A stretch of 64,000 bases of DNA from NCBI GenBank assembly GCA_034687125.1, contig JAQGBZ010000189.1, positions 1-64,000 on the forward strand, in the 5' to 3' direction. The notes beneath the pieces are model-generated. The model was not told the origin of the DNA. It made no database searches and worked only from the letters and a program-made list of their open reading frames with translations. This document shows, piece after piece, positions 25,251 through 37,500 of the stretch. Every line of letters begins with the position of its first letter. The first letter of the stretch is position 1. The DNA comes from Neelides folsomi. Its lineage: Eukaryota > Arthropoda > Collembola > Neelipleona > Neelidae. The position numbers and the translations under genes were made by a program.

Positions 25251-28200
25251 ATGGATTATCTTCGCCAAGCTGTAAGCCCTCTTATTCTAACACCAGAATG
25301 CTTTGACACATTCTTCGTGGACTTCAATTTTGTTGATGGTAAATTAATTTCATATTATTATAACATACAGTTAAATCTCGTTATTTAAATAATTTAATAA
25401 TAAACATGAAATTCATGAAACTGATGACTGTTTTAATTTTTTATAGTACCATGCTTAAAGCACGGGTTGAGCAAAGGTCTTGGCCTTGCAATCATTGCTG
25501 GATCCATACTTGGTGAGTAATTACAATAACTATATGGTTTAAGATTTAATTAATACAATATTCTTACTCTTAATTAAAATTATTATCTATGTAAAATGTA
25601 CACAATATTGTGTACAGTAAATCGAGAATTACGACTCATCGAATTTCTTATTATACCTAAATATAAAATTTATACTATTAACTATCTAAATAGTTATTTG
25701 ATAAAAATTTTAACGGTTTTCATTAAAATAATATGATTACAATCATAATAAAATCAAGAATATAATTAGTGTTTATTCATATACTTGATCAACATGAAAA
25801 TGATTGATAAAAGCTCAAAACTTAACGAATCAAAAACGTGTTCAGTTATTATATGACTTAATATGTACTTGTACATATTACAGATTTTGATTTCAACTTA
25901 CCTATAAATGAATTAATCAAGTTTTATGTTTTGACAGTCAAAGTCCCACAAATTATGAAGATCTTTCGGAACAAAAGTGCAGCGGGAATTACATTGATAA
26001 GTGTCATCATGGAACTCTTCGCTATCACTTCGAATCTTGCCTACTCTTACAGTAGCGAGTTTCCATTCAGGTAATTTTCTATTTAAGTAGCAAATAATAA
26101 TTAAGAATAAAATAATAATTAATAATAATCGTATATCGATATATATATATAAATATTATTATGTTACAAGAATTGCATAGGTAAGTATAAAAAAACAATA
26201 AAGGAGATAAGGACAATTCAATTTAATTAAATAGTACAACTAACTATTCATCTAAGAATATTAAATATACATAGTGTCGCCCAAATCTCTAACAAAAATT
26301 TTAAATGTAGAATAAGAACTTACCTATTAATATTACAATTATGAGTAAGTTTTGAGTAAATTATATAGAGAGTATTATGTCATATTATGGGAATTCGTTT
26401 TCATTAATTACTAACATTAGTACTGATTATTAAACGGTCATGTCATTATTAATATGGAACTGTAATACTTTTAAAATGGATAGACACAATCGTATTTTAT
26501 AGTCTAGAATAGAATTTATATGTAGGAGGAACCCAAACTCATACATTAATAAATATACGGAGTCGACCGTTTTTTGAGCACAAGTAGAAAAGTATAAATT
26601 CTAGCTGATATTTCTCCTTCCGAACCCGTTATTCTTCGTCTGTCAAAGTAGTAATAGAAAGCAATGTCATTAATTTTCCTTCCTATTGTAAAGTTGAAGC
26701 TAATTGAATCTTGTGACAGTAGCATTAATCCTTCTCCCTTCTTTACACTCCTTCGTCCTTCTCCATCTTCCTCACTGGAGATAATGTTCGGAAGGGACTA
26801 TGACAAAAAATTAGTTTAAATGCTAATTAACTTTTACCATTAATGCCCATCCATCCACTCATTCAACCCTTTACACCTTTAGCTCCATTTTTAACAAATC
26901 TCGATTTGCATAAAAATTTATTCAATCAGTCGATCAAGTTAAATGATTAACTTAATATTAAAAACATAATTCATTTTAAATCATTTAGATTTTTCGCTTT
27001 TTTTAAACATTTACTTTACATCTTATAAATTATGTAAATTATAAAGAACTATATAAATATACTTGTACGAACATTTAATCTTAAGTACTATTACATGTGT
27101 TTATTTAAGAATGTCTGTGTGAGTTGAGTTCGAGGATGAGTTTTTGTCGTTCCACTTGTTAGGAAAGAGAGGAATTGTGAGAATTGGGAATTTTACCAGA
27201 AAGCGTAAAAGGGGATGATAGGTGGGCTTTATCAAATTTAAGGAAGAGCTGGAGGTGGGCAGGACGCACTTCGCTTCAATTGTTTTCCCTTCAGGACCTC
27301 ACAAGTTGGGAAAATGTCATTTTTCTCTCACACTTCTTAATCTTCTCTCCCTTTCTATTTGAGAATGGGAAAGCGGAGTGTAAATGACTCCCTCCGCTTC
27401 ATACATTATACACTTTTAACTCCCAGGAGCAATGATGAGCAAGGTTCAATAATGAGCTTTTACCTCTACGTCATTTTAATAATTCAATTGGAGGAGAATT
27501 CAATTACTCTGTGCATTTTCCTTCCTATATGTACAAATGATAGGAATGAAGTTTATGTATATTTGTTTTTATCAGAACATCTTTGAGAGATTGAATTGTT
27601 ATGAAAGGATTATCACTTGGATTATAACATTATTATTATTATGTTATATAGCGGAGTAATTTATAGACTTTTGAGTCTGCGGCCCGTTATTAATTAAGGG
27701 CTTTAGAAAATATGTATGTGAATTAGATGGTCTTTGGTGTGGTGGTGGTGGTTTGGGGCCTCACACTTGGAGGTGAGTTGGTTGAAGAAGGTGGCGGAGG
27801 GTTCGAGAGATGTTTGGCACATTTGAAATGGATTTTTTCTCTTGGTGGTTATTTTTCCGGGCCGGTAAGTTGCCCCCTGCTGGTGAGAGCTACCTGCTGT
27901 TGCTCTCATTTGTCATTTCGGAGACCCCCTCCTCGGATTCACAATCTTCTCTCCCGACTTCGTTTCCCTAAATTTTACCTAATTCTCATATTCATTAATT
28001 TTACTCTACCGAGAACCTGTCCATACCTTCGCACCTTCTCTCATTCCTCAATTAAAGAATCCCCACATCAACATTTTTTTATCCTCCTCCCTTCAAATTA
28101 CAAGTTATTTTTGAAGAAAGGAGCTCATTAGTCAATTGAACCTGAGTGAATAATTCTAATAAGATTTCATGTTACGAACGGTATGAACAACTAAATCAGC

Positions 28201-31200
28201 TTCATACAGACGTAATTAAGTATATTATATAAATCTAAAGAGCAGAATATAGAAAATGATAAAAATGTGACAAAAACGCACAATTTTGAAAATTTAATTT
28301 GCAATACATTCGCAAATAGAAATACTCACGAGAGTCATATAATGTGACTTGTTACTCAAAGAGAATTTTAAGAATGATGAAGGAGTTTGTGAGCCGAGAC
28401 ATTTTGTGAGCCGTCGGAGAATCATTAGGGAAATGGGAGATGAAAGGAGTATTTATGGTCCAAACGGTTTCCCAGTTTGATGAATGTCCTCCACGGCCAA
28501 ATTTCCAAGGGTTGACAAGGAGCAGAGGAGGAGGAAAATGAGGAATTATTGATGAACAAATTCGTGATGTTGTGTGTATGGTGGGGGAGGAGGGAAAGAG
28601 GGGGGCAGTTGGATTCCTGGCCCTTCCTCTTCTCATGATGATGATGATGAGGGTTCAGATGTTATATGAAGGTGGATTCAATGGGGTACTCGGCGGATGG
28701 AAAGAGATATGATCAGACGAGTGAGTAAATAGACGTAGCGTAATGTCGGCTTATTTGAGAAGGCGTTTTTGGACTTGTCTATTATGTCACTTTGGTCAGC
28801 AGATAGATCAGACACTTCATTTTTCAATTTTTTTCCATCCTCCTCCTCCCTATCCTTGACGGCTCAACACGGCCCACTACCTATAAAAAACGCCTATCTC
28901 TCCTTCTCATATGAGGAACATCACCATGCATGCTTTTGGAGAACCCGGCTGGTGTGAAGGGAAATACCGAACATTCCGATGAGGACTCTTCATCTTTATT
29001 GCCCTCATCTGCACCCATTAACACAGATGAGAGAGATGAGATGGCCGTTGTCGTCCGAAAGAGATTCCAATTACGGGCCGACTTCATTTCTCACATCGCT
29101 CATAACTTTCATAATACATGTTGAAATATGTGGTCGATGTACTGGAATTTTAGCGGGAAAGTTTGGACTCGTGAGAGATTTTTATATTTTATAGATTGAT
29201 TTGGGAAGTTTGTGGCTTGAGCATAATGATGAACATAATGATTTTTAAAGATTATGAGAAAATGGGGAGAATACCAATATATAACTTCATATAAGTAATT
29301 GTATAATATTTATAGAGCCTGGGAATGCCAAATGACTTTGAGACTTTTTTTTATTACTCAATCAATTTTGAATCTATCACGTTTCTTCCATCACGACCTG
29401 GAGGAAATTGTGATATTTAAATTACCAATTTTGCACGTCTCATGAAGTTAGTCGCGGCTCCTGTATTATCTCTCCTGTACTTTGACTACTGTCGGTCTTG
29501 TGTAAATGTATAGTGAAGAGTTGTAGTTACATTGTTTGAGATTGGTTTAAGATGAGGTCGCCATTTGAGTCATGTTGGGAGATGACAAAATCCTTCAATG
29601 ATTGCCATTGACTTTTCCATTTCCTCCTATTAGGAATTTTAATGAATTTAGACATGGAAATTTCAGGGATTTCATTATTTGATCACAGCAATTTTCTTGG
29701 AACTGTTTATCAAGAATGAGTAAAATAAGAATTAAAGATATTTTAAAAAATTGTTGTTTCGGAGTTATTAATTTTTCATTTTGAAAGGTTTTGGATGATG
29801 GTCGGTGTTGGTAGTTTGCGGGGGTAGAAACGTGGGAAGAAGGGTGATGAGGCTGTCGGTGCGTATTGAGGCGGCAGGGGGTTCGATTACTTCGCACCTT
29901 CATCTGATTGATTTCCACCGGCTCCCCTGTTAACTATCTATCGCTCCTCTGCATCTTTAATGCCGATGATCAGAATCAGAAGTTCCATCAATCTCTGAGC
30001 CCTGGTTCTTATCCTGCTACGCTATCTCACTACTACTTACTACGCTCCCACTCAAGGACCTTCACCTCCCCTCCAAGATCTCATTTACTATAATACTCCC
30101 AATGATAAGACTCATTTACGATTTATCCTTCATCTACTACACCTCATTACATGACACGTACACGGGGACTTAATGAGATATTATGAATTTCCATTTTAAT
30201 TGACATTTTACCTGTCTTGAGTTATTAAAGTTATTATAAATGCGAGGAGTTTTTTTAGGAATGTCGAAATGATGGTGAGATTGGCCCAGGTGTGTTCATG
30301 TGAGTGTGTGTGTGTGTGAGAACGGAGTGGAATGCCATATGAGATTAGAGGGCGATGATTAATATATTATTTCTTGTGTGATAAATAAGTAGGTGAATGA
30401 TGTTGGAGGAACGGAGAGGGTCTGGTATTTAGTATTTAAGGTGATGTAACGATGTAAGGAATAAGCTCATGAGTTTGAGTCTTTTCCACGAAAATCCCTG
30501 AGAATGAAATCAGCAGAAATTTCGGAGAGTTCGACCATGGGAAAATGGTGCGGTGGTGAAGGGATGGTCGTGAGGAGAGGATTTGTGTGAAGGAATGGAA
30601 GTCTCTCTAATAATTACTTATCAACTCTTCTATAGATCAACAAATTTGAGGAGGATTGAGAAGGAAAGTGAAGGATTTTTTGATGAGTGACAGAGGGACA
30701 AGTGGGCTCGTCGTAGTCGCATGATTCTAAAATTGTTGAGGAAATTGATTGTGGTTGTTCGGCCTCTTCTACCTTTATTTCCTCTTCAAATTATCTCCTC
30801 ATGTCATGTCCGTGTCATGTCACCACACTCGTCTACAGGTTCCCACAAACTCCTAAGCAAAGAATTTTATTTTACTTTGATTTATAAAATACAAACATAT
30901 TAGATCTTTTAGGTATACAACATACCTAATGAAACTGATACTTTAGCTCATTTAATAATTATTATTAATTAAATAAAAAAAGAATTGATTCGGAATGTCT
31001 TAGATCATTTACCTTTAATGTGGCTTTGTACTTTAATGTTGTAATGTGTAAGAGCTATGCATAATGGTATGGTTAATGTGGTTTGCAAAGTTTTTTTAAG
31101 TGTTTTTTCCGAGTTCATTTCTAAGTTTCGTAATTAGGAGAGTGTGAAAAAATTGGTAAAGAAAGGGGTTCTTAAATGAGGGCGGAGGAGTTAATTATAT

Positions 31201-33559
31201 TATTATTAACAACGTCTTTTGTCTTGTTGCAGTGCGTGGGGCGAGGCGTGTTTTCTGGCGATTCAAACTGGGATTGTGGCATGTCTCGTTGTCTTCTACG
31301 GCTACTCGAGTTGGCTCTACGCATTCAGTTTTGCCGTCGGCTACGCCTCTGTCGTCTACACGCTCGTCTCCGACATCACGCCGATTCACGTCTTATGGTC
31401 TATGCAAGCTGCCAACGTCCCGATCATTGTTATCAGCAAGGTATGAGGATCCCTTTTGCATGATAGAATTGAGAATTTTATACAGATGGGTTGGTGGGTT
31501 GGAAATGTGCAAACATTCCGATTTCCTCATCCTTCATCTTCTTGACAGTTTCCTATTCCCAATGGCTAAATTCAATGAGAGATCAAAGGAGAAGGTGGTG
31601 GAGAGGAAAAGGCGGTAGTTGGAAATACTTGAAGGTTGAGATTCCAATTCACATTATCGTAATTGATCTACTTTGTCTATTTCGTCTGTGTGGGTGAAGT
31701 TGGTGGAGAAGGGCCGGATTGGTAATGACAGGTAGGAATGGCTCAGGTTCGGGCGGAGAAAAAGAAGAGAGTTAATTCATTATAAAAAGTATTGTAATAG
31801 TATTACGATTATTATGAGCGGAGGTGATTCCTACTGCGAGGAGATATTGCCAATTACGAGGAGGTTCGGCCTTTGGGAATAGGGAACCTTTGGTGGTTCC
31901 TCCGACTTTGGTTTGGAGGTGCAACCTTGTTAATCTTTCATCTTCATGCTTCTTCATAATACAATTAGTCAAAAAATGGAGTTGGGTTCTCAAAGGTGTT
32001 GAGATCCTTTTCTTATACCTTTTTATTTTTGAGCTTCAACTCTCACAGCCCACCCTTCGACTTCCCTTTAAAAAACTCATTTTTTGCCAAATGGTTTCAA
32101 CAGCTGTGTGCAATTAATGCAACTTTAACAATTTTAAGGAATTTCAACTTTGATGTAAAAATATACTATGGTAGATTTTAACTACTGGGGTTTTAGTACC
32201 TAATTCTATTAAGAAAATTATTTAATGAATAATTGTATTATACGTGTATTTTAAAAGAGTTTATTTATGGTATATGTAGTAGTTAGTTTAATTTAAAAGA
32301 TTTATAGTAAAATGGGAAATATAATGAGTCGATTTAAAATGGAATGTGGGAATGAGAGTTCTTTATTTTTTGGGAGTGAGGAAACGCGAGAGAGCTTTGG
32401 TGACTTTAATCCCAACGTCAAAGGCAGATGGAGATTGGAAATGAGGGAAAAGGAAAGAGAATTTCTTCGAAATGACTCTTTTGTCTTTTCTTTAACACTC
32501 CTGGCAGCCAGGGGATTTTGTATAGAATAAATCATAATTCCTCCGCGGTTCTTCGCGGTGGTGAAGTTGGAAGCTCAGGGTGCTTTAGTCCGCCCATTAT
32601 TATTATATTTCTCCAACTGCTTAACTGGGATGACTAGGAGCCTGAGATGACTATACATAGGGTGGATGTTGTGTTTGTGTGTATTTGATACGCTGAGGAA
32701 GCGGACCACCTAAGGAAATAAGACGATCCACTTTGGGGTCCTTTATGTGTATTTTACTCAGCTTTTGAGTATTCCTTTTCCTGGGCGGAAAGTTGTGGAA
32801 AGTCTCTTCGACTTCTCCGCCTAATTAACAAACTCCACAATGGGCAAATGAGCCAGGAGGAGAATGAAACTGACTGATTAATTGCTAATTATACTTATTT
32901 CATTACGCCCCTTCTCCTTAATCTTTCTTAATGACTTTCATTTCTTCTAATTCCTCCCCGATTTACCGCAAATCCCCCTGCATTTACATAATTTTAAATA
33001 GGGAGGAAAAGTTCATTTAGACTCAAAATTAAACTTTGTTTAATCAACCGGGAGTTAAAGAGCTTTTATCCTCAAATTCATGATTATTCATAATTACATA
33101 TTATTTGTATTCAGTTTAATTAATTTTATGTGGGATTCATAAAATGCTCATATCTAAACGATTACTTAACATAATGTTATTTTATATAATTTTTATAAAG
33201 ATGGTTAGGATATTCAGAACCTGCACGTGGAAGTATTGAGAATAATTTGTGAATTTTATTTGTAGATGCTTCAAGCCATGACCAACTATCGGAATCAATC
33301 TACAGGTCAACTCTCAGCTGTCACGGTATTCATGTTGTTCTTGGGCTCTGTGGCTCGGATCTTCACATCAATTCAAGAGACAGGGGATGAAATGGTAATT
33401 ATCACCTACGCTGCTGCATCGTTCTCCAACGCTGTCATTGCATTCCAAATTGTTTACTACTGGAATTCTGCCATGAAGAAGAAGCCAACAATCGTTGTGA
33501 AGGGTGGGAAGGGTAAGGCGTCGCCAAAGAAGGCAACGTCCAAGTCCAAGAAGAGGTAA
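25251..33559 (+). CDS. MPDU1: MPDU1, mannose-P-dolichol utilization defect 1 protein (PQ-loop), 262 aa, five exons
   Basis: Exons: 25251-25338, 25447-25512, 25938-26070, 31233-31440, 33266-33559; phases agree. Family hallmarks: a first PQ loop ([20 protein letters not shown], about 53-72), [17 protein letters not shown], and a second PQ-loop-like repeat with [20 protein letters not shown] and [10 protein letters not shown]. About seven hydrophobic segments are expected. The C-terminus is Lys/Ser-rich ([14 protein letters not shown]). The protein sits in the ER membrane and is needed for use of mannose- and glucose-phosphate-dolichol in N-glycan, O-mannose and GPI synthesis. Introns 3 (5162 bp) and 4 (1825 bp) are far longer than other introns here. 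Exons 4-5 use many more G/C-ending codons (GTC, TTC, TAC, ATC) than exons 1-3. Human MPDU1 is 247 residues. Confidence 0.96.
26071..31232 (+). other. MPDU1 intron 3, 5.2 kb, no genes seen
   Basis: The first ~0.7 kb is AT-rich like the left half of the window. From about 26.7-27.1 kb onward the sequence becomes GC-richer with many GAG/TGA words, like the SoxB1 flank. Contains a short GT run near 30301-30318 and a short ATG/CAT trinucleotide run near 28634-28650. Frames such as 27727-28131 lack domain or splice support. May hold regulatory elements; none can be named by eye. Confidence 0.5.
31441..33265 (+). other. MPDU1 intron 4, 1.8 kb, no genes seen
   Basis: Composition like intron 3 beyond 27 kb and like the SoxB1 flank. 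No recognisable exon, RNA or repeat. Confidence 0.5.
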
Positions 33560-34164
33560 ACAGACGTTGATTGGCATCTTCGACCATCAGATAAAACACC
33601 CAGACAGTTGAGACAGATGAACTTCCTTCATCTCCCATCATCCTTGTTTACACCTTTTACGGATTTATTCTCTGATTCATTTCCGTACAAACTAAAAACA
33701 TTGAGAACTTGAGTCATTGAGTCTTTCAAGTAGATACAGAAATTAAATATTTTTAGCTCATTAGGATCAATGATGATGGAAATTATGAGACCTTTTTTTG
33801 TTTGGAAAATATCAATTATGTTTAATTGGGAGATTTGAATAATGGATTTTTAAAGGGAAGATTTATGTTTGTAGTAGAAAGTGTGAATAAGTCAAAGTCA
33901 TTTACTTAAATTGATTTTGCTCATTAGAAAGTTTAAAATGACAACAGGTAGTGTCTTTGGGTTGGATTGATATTATTTATTTGTTAGTGTTCTCAACGTT
34001 TAATAGACATTTCTTGTGATTTTGTTTCATTCAAAGATTTATTTGATAACTTATTTGCTTACTTATGCACATATATTATATAAGCACATTACACTAACAA
34101 TTGCTCAATGTTTTAATTAATTAATTTAATACAAAGGGATTCAACGATGTATTAAATTCGTTCA

Positions 34165-34170
34165 AATAAA
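34165..34170 (+). terminator. Candidate MPDU1 polyadenylation signal AATAAA
   Basis: AATAAA about 605 bp after the MPDU1 stop, followed within 10 bp by GT/T-rich sequence (ggttgtgccttttgtttt), the usual downstream element pattern. Chance matches are common in AT-rich DNA. Confidence 0.4.
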
Positions 34171-34555
34171 GGTTGTGCCTTTTGTTTTGTTGCGGGGCGT
34201 TCTATTAAAACATTTTCATTATTATGAACAAAAGGTAATTCATTGACTTCAGTTATGTTTGTTCAAAAGCGTGTGTAATGAAAGCTTTTAATTAAGAATT
34301 TACTAATATGAATACAATTCATAATTTTATGTATATTTGGAAAGTGAAGCACTGTATATTTATACTTGCGAATATAATTTCTAATAATGTTGCATTATAT
34401 TTGTAATACAAAAATATTAAAGGATAGAAATTTTCGTGTAAAGTGAGTAGTTTTGTAAATTGTCCAAAAATAAAATTATTTGGATTGCTTAATAGGTATT
34501 ATATAAATAGCAAATACCTATTTGACAACGAATATAATAAAGTAATAATGTGTTA

Positions 34556-34590
34556 AAGATCGTGTCTATTATTAAAATAGACACGATCTT
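34556..34590. repeat. Perfect 15-bp inverted repeat with 5-bp loop
   Basis: aagatcgtgtctatt, loop attaa, then its exact complement. The stem continues imperfectly outward (gtgtta / aattaaacac). It lies about 390 bp past the candidate MPDU1 polyadenylation signal. It could be a tiny MITE remnant or an RNA hairpin. Confidence 0.6.
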
Positions 34591-37500
34591 AATTAAACAC
34601 GTATATTAATTGAATTTCATGTATGATGATAACGAGGATTAAATGTAAATTAATTTCCTTAATTTTCTTTCAATTAATACAAAAATAACCAAGAATTTGT
34701 AATAAAATGTGAGTTTATTAGCAATCCACTTTTGACTTGTCGTTCATTAGTCATTAGTCAAATATCTTTTTGATTTCAAGTTAAAGCGAGAATTGCAGAA
34801 CAAATAACTTTGTAATTGCCTAAAATATTTTTTGAGTCTTAATTGAAAAAATTTAGGATTGTTTAGATAAATTAAACATGTGGTCAATTTCATTAAATTA
34901 ACAGTGTATTTAATCGTAAGCGTGAATTTGTGGATGTTCATTAATTATATTTGTATGAAGAAATGTATTTGTGAAAAATCTGAATAAAGTGTGTTAAGAA
35001 AAAAGAACCGTTCATATTTCATTGAATATCATCAAAAAAGAATTAAAGGGGAGATTGAGGAAATCTGAGATTGTTGATTCCCTCCGGCACTGCGACATTT
35101 TGCTGGAGATTACGACTTTGGCAGTTGGAATGAGTAATGCGAGTTTCATTGTGGACGGAGGACAAGTCGATTAATGTGAGGGTCAACTGGATTGAAAAAT
35201 GACCTTTTTCTTCTTTCCTACCAAGGGACGCGATAGTGCAGAAGGGAAAAACAACCCTCGTCTTTACTCTGTCTTTGACATCTAGTCATCTGTCTCCCGC
35301 TTCCATGTCTTTCTTTTTAATTCCCGATTTTCGGAAAATCTCGGAGAAATTCCTCCAATTGGGAATAAATCATTTTGCGATCAATCGTTTGATTCTTTTA
35401 TTTGTTTTCTTATAGGGAATATTTTCAGAGATTGAAATTGAATGTCTCCGTCAACATGGTGGGTTTTTAATTGAATTTTCCACAATTTTAATGATGGTGG
35501 TTCCGGGAGGGAGAAATACGAGGGCGAATGTTTGATTTTGACTTTCTCATCTTCTCCCTTCATCTAATGGTTGATTTGAATCTGGTCCTTCTCTCTTTCC
35601 ATTATTCCTCCTTTCGATATGTCAATCATTCCTCAGAGCGACCAACGTCCTGACCCGCGACTTCCCTTCCGACTCACAACTCCCTCCGATCCACTGCAGT
35701 GAACTGGCTCAACACTAATCCCCATCATTTAATTCACTTTCATGCACACTCAACCGAAAAATAATGGAGTTGCTCAAATTTTTATATATTTTTATAAATA
35801 ATTAACTTTTGTCAAAATATCAGTAGTTGTCTAAAAACCCGACAATGGTTAATTTAATTGGAATCTTTAAAATTAGAATTCGTTTTTTTGGTTTTTAAAA
35901 TAATAGTCAATTATTGAAACTTTGTAAATGTAGCTTATAATTTTAACATAAGACATTATTGAAATATCTTTTAACATTAGTAGAAGCATACTGCATACAT
36001 AAGAAGATTGATGAGTTTAAATCTTGGGTATATTACATATTAGTGAGCCGTTTTTAAGATTAAATGGAACGGTGTGTTCCAATCATTTTTGACGTTTATT
36101 AGACCAGAGATGAGATCGAAGAGTGATTTAATTCCAAAGAAGGAGCGCTATTGAGAGAAAGGGTAAGATGCAATCGGGACGACCCGAGTTTCTTAGTAAT
36201 GTAATGACGAGATGAAAAATTAAGATTCGTCGGCGTGAAGTTCGTCTTAGCTCTTACAGATGAGCATGTGAGTGGATGATCATCCTGTACAGGCATAGAC
36301 TCAAGAGATTAGAAGGAAGAAATGAAGGAGGGATTTCCCATGGTCAGCTTTGTAGGCTCGTCGGGTCGCAGCAGGGGGCGAAATTTCTATTTTCGGACAT
36401 TAATTTCACTTCTTTTCTTCTGCTCGGAGATTCAAAATCTCTTCCATTCCTCATGTTGGTGTCGAGGACGAGGGCGACTCGGCCACAAAACACTCCTCTT
36501 ACATGTATGGCCTTTTTTAATAATCCTCGTGATCAGGGAAATTCCCACCGAACCACGAAAACCAATTCCGGCACACGGAGGACAATTTTGGGTAGAAATG
36601 AATGAAAAAAAGAGTCGGGAGTTGATATGGGCAATTTCAATTATTCTCTCCCTGGTCCTTTTTTATATGAAATTGTCGGGATTGGAGATTCCTCTCCATC
36701 TCATCTCATTTGAGGGAGAGATTGAAATGAAAAAAGGGGGCCTATAGGGACCGGATTACGCCTTCCGCGAATGTCACCATCGAATGAGAGTGATAGGAGA
36801 TTTGACAATTCCATTTGAGTCAGAGGATCAGAACCTCCATTCAACGTTACTCCTGACTTCCCCCGTAATCTCCCCAAAGTACTCGGGATGAAGGAGATGA
36901 GGACCTCCATATAAATTACGTCTTTTTAATTGGGACTCGGAAACGGCTCGATCCACCGACTCAGCACTCCGCCCCCAAAATGAAGAAGTCGATAAATCCC
37001 CCGCCAACCACCGTCTCATATAATTAATCGTCTTTTAATCCACAGACTCAATTTACATATTTAAATCCATTTTAAGCTGTTTATCATCTTCGCACATTAA
37101 TAAATATGAATAGTTGAAACAATAAAGACAATAATACTTATTTTTATTATAAAATATCATTAAACGATACTTTATTCACAATAATATTACATAAATATAA
37201 TTTTAATAGTATTTTTAACACAATTCCAATAATTCCTCGTCTTTGGAAAAATACTAAAATACATTAAAAATTAACATTAATAAATAAAAATAATCGGAAG
37301 TTGGATATGATTTATAGTAAATCTCATTAAATTGCTAAGCATGAATGAATTCTGTATGACTTTATATAGCCCAGGCTTCTGTTTGACATTTAGCTATGAT
37401 GAATTGGAAGTAGCGTGAAATTAAAGTCGTGAAATTACAAGGAGCATTTCTCCCCAGCTCATTTACTTTTTAAACCTGAAAAAAAGGGAGGGTCAACGAT

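Noticed and set aside
27727-28131. 134-codon plus-strand frame in MPDU1 intron 3
   Set aside because: Begins in a GGT/GTG-rich simple run and has no family signal.
36322-36747. 141-codon plus-strand frame downstream of MPDU1
   Set aside because: No recognisable domain, composition follows the surrounding non-coding DNA, and no splice partners fit.
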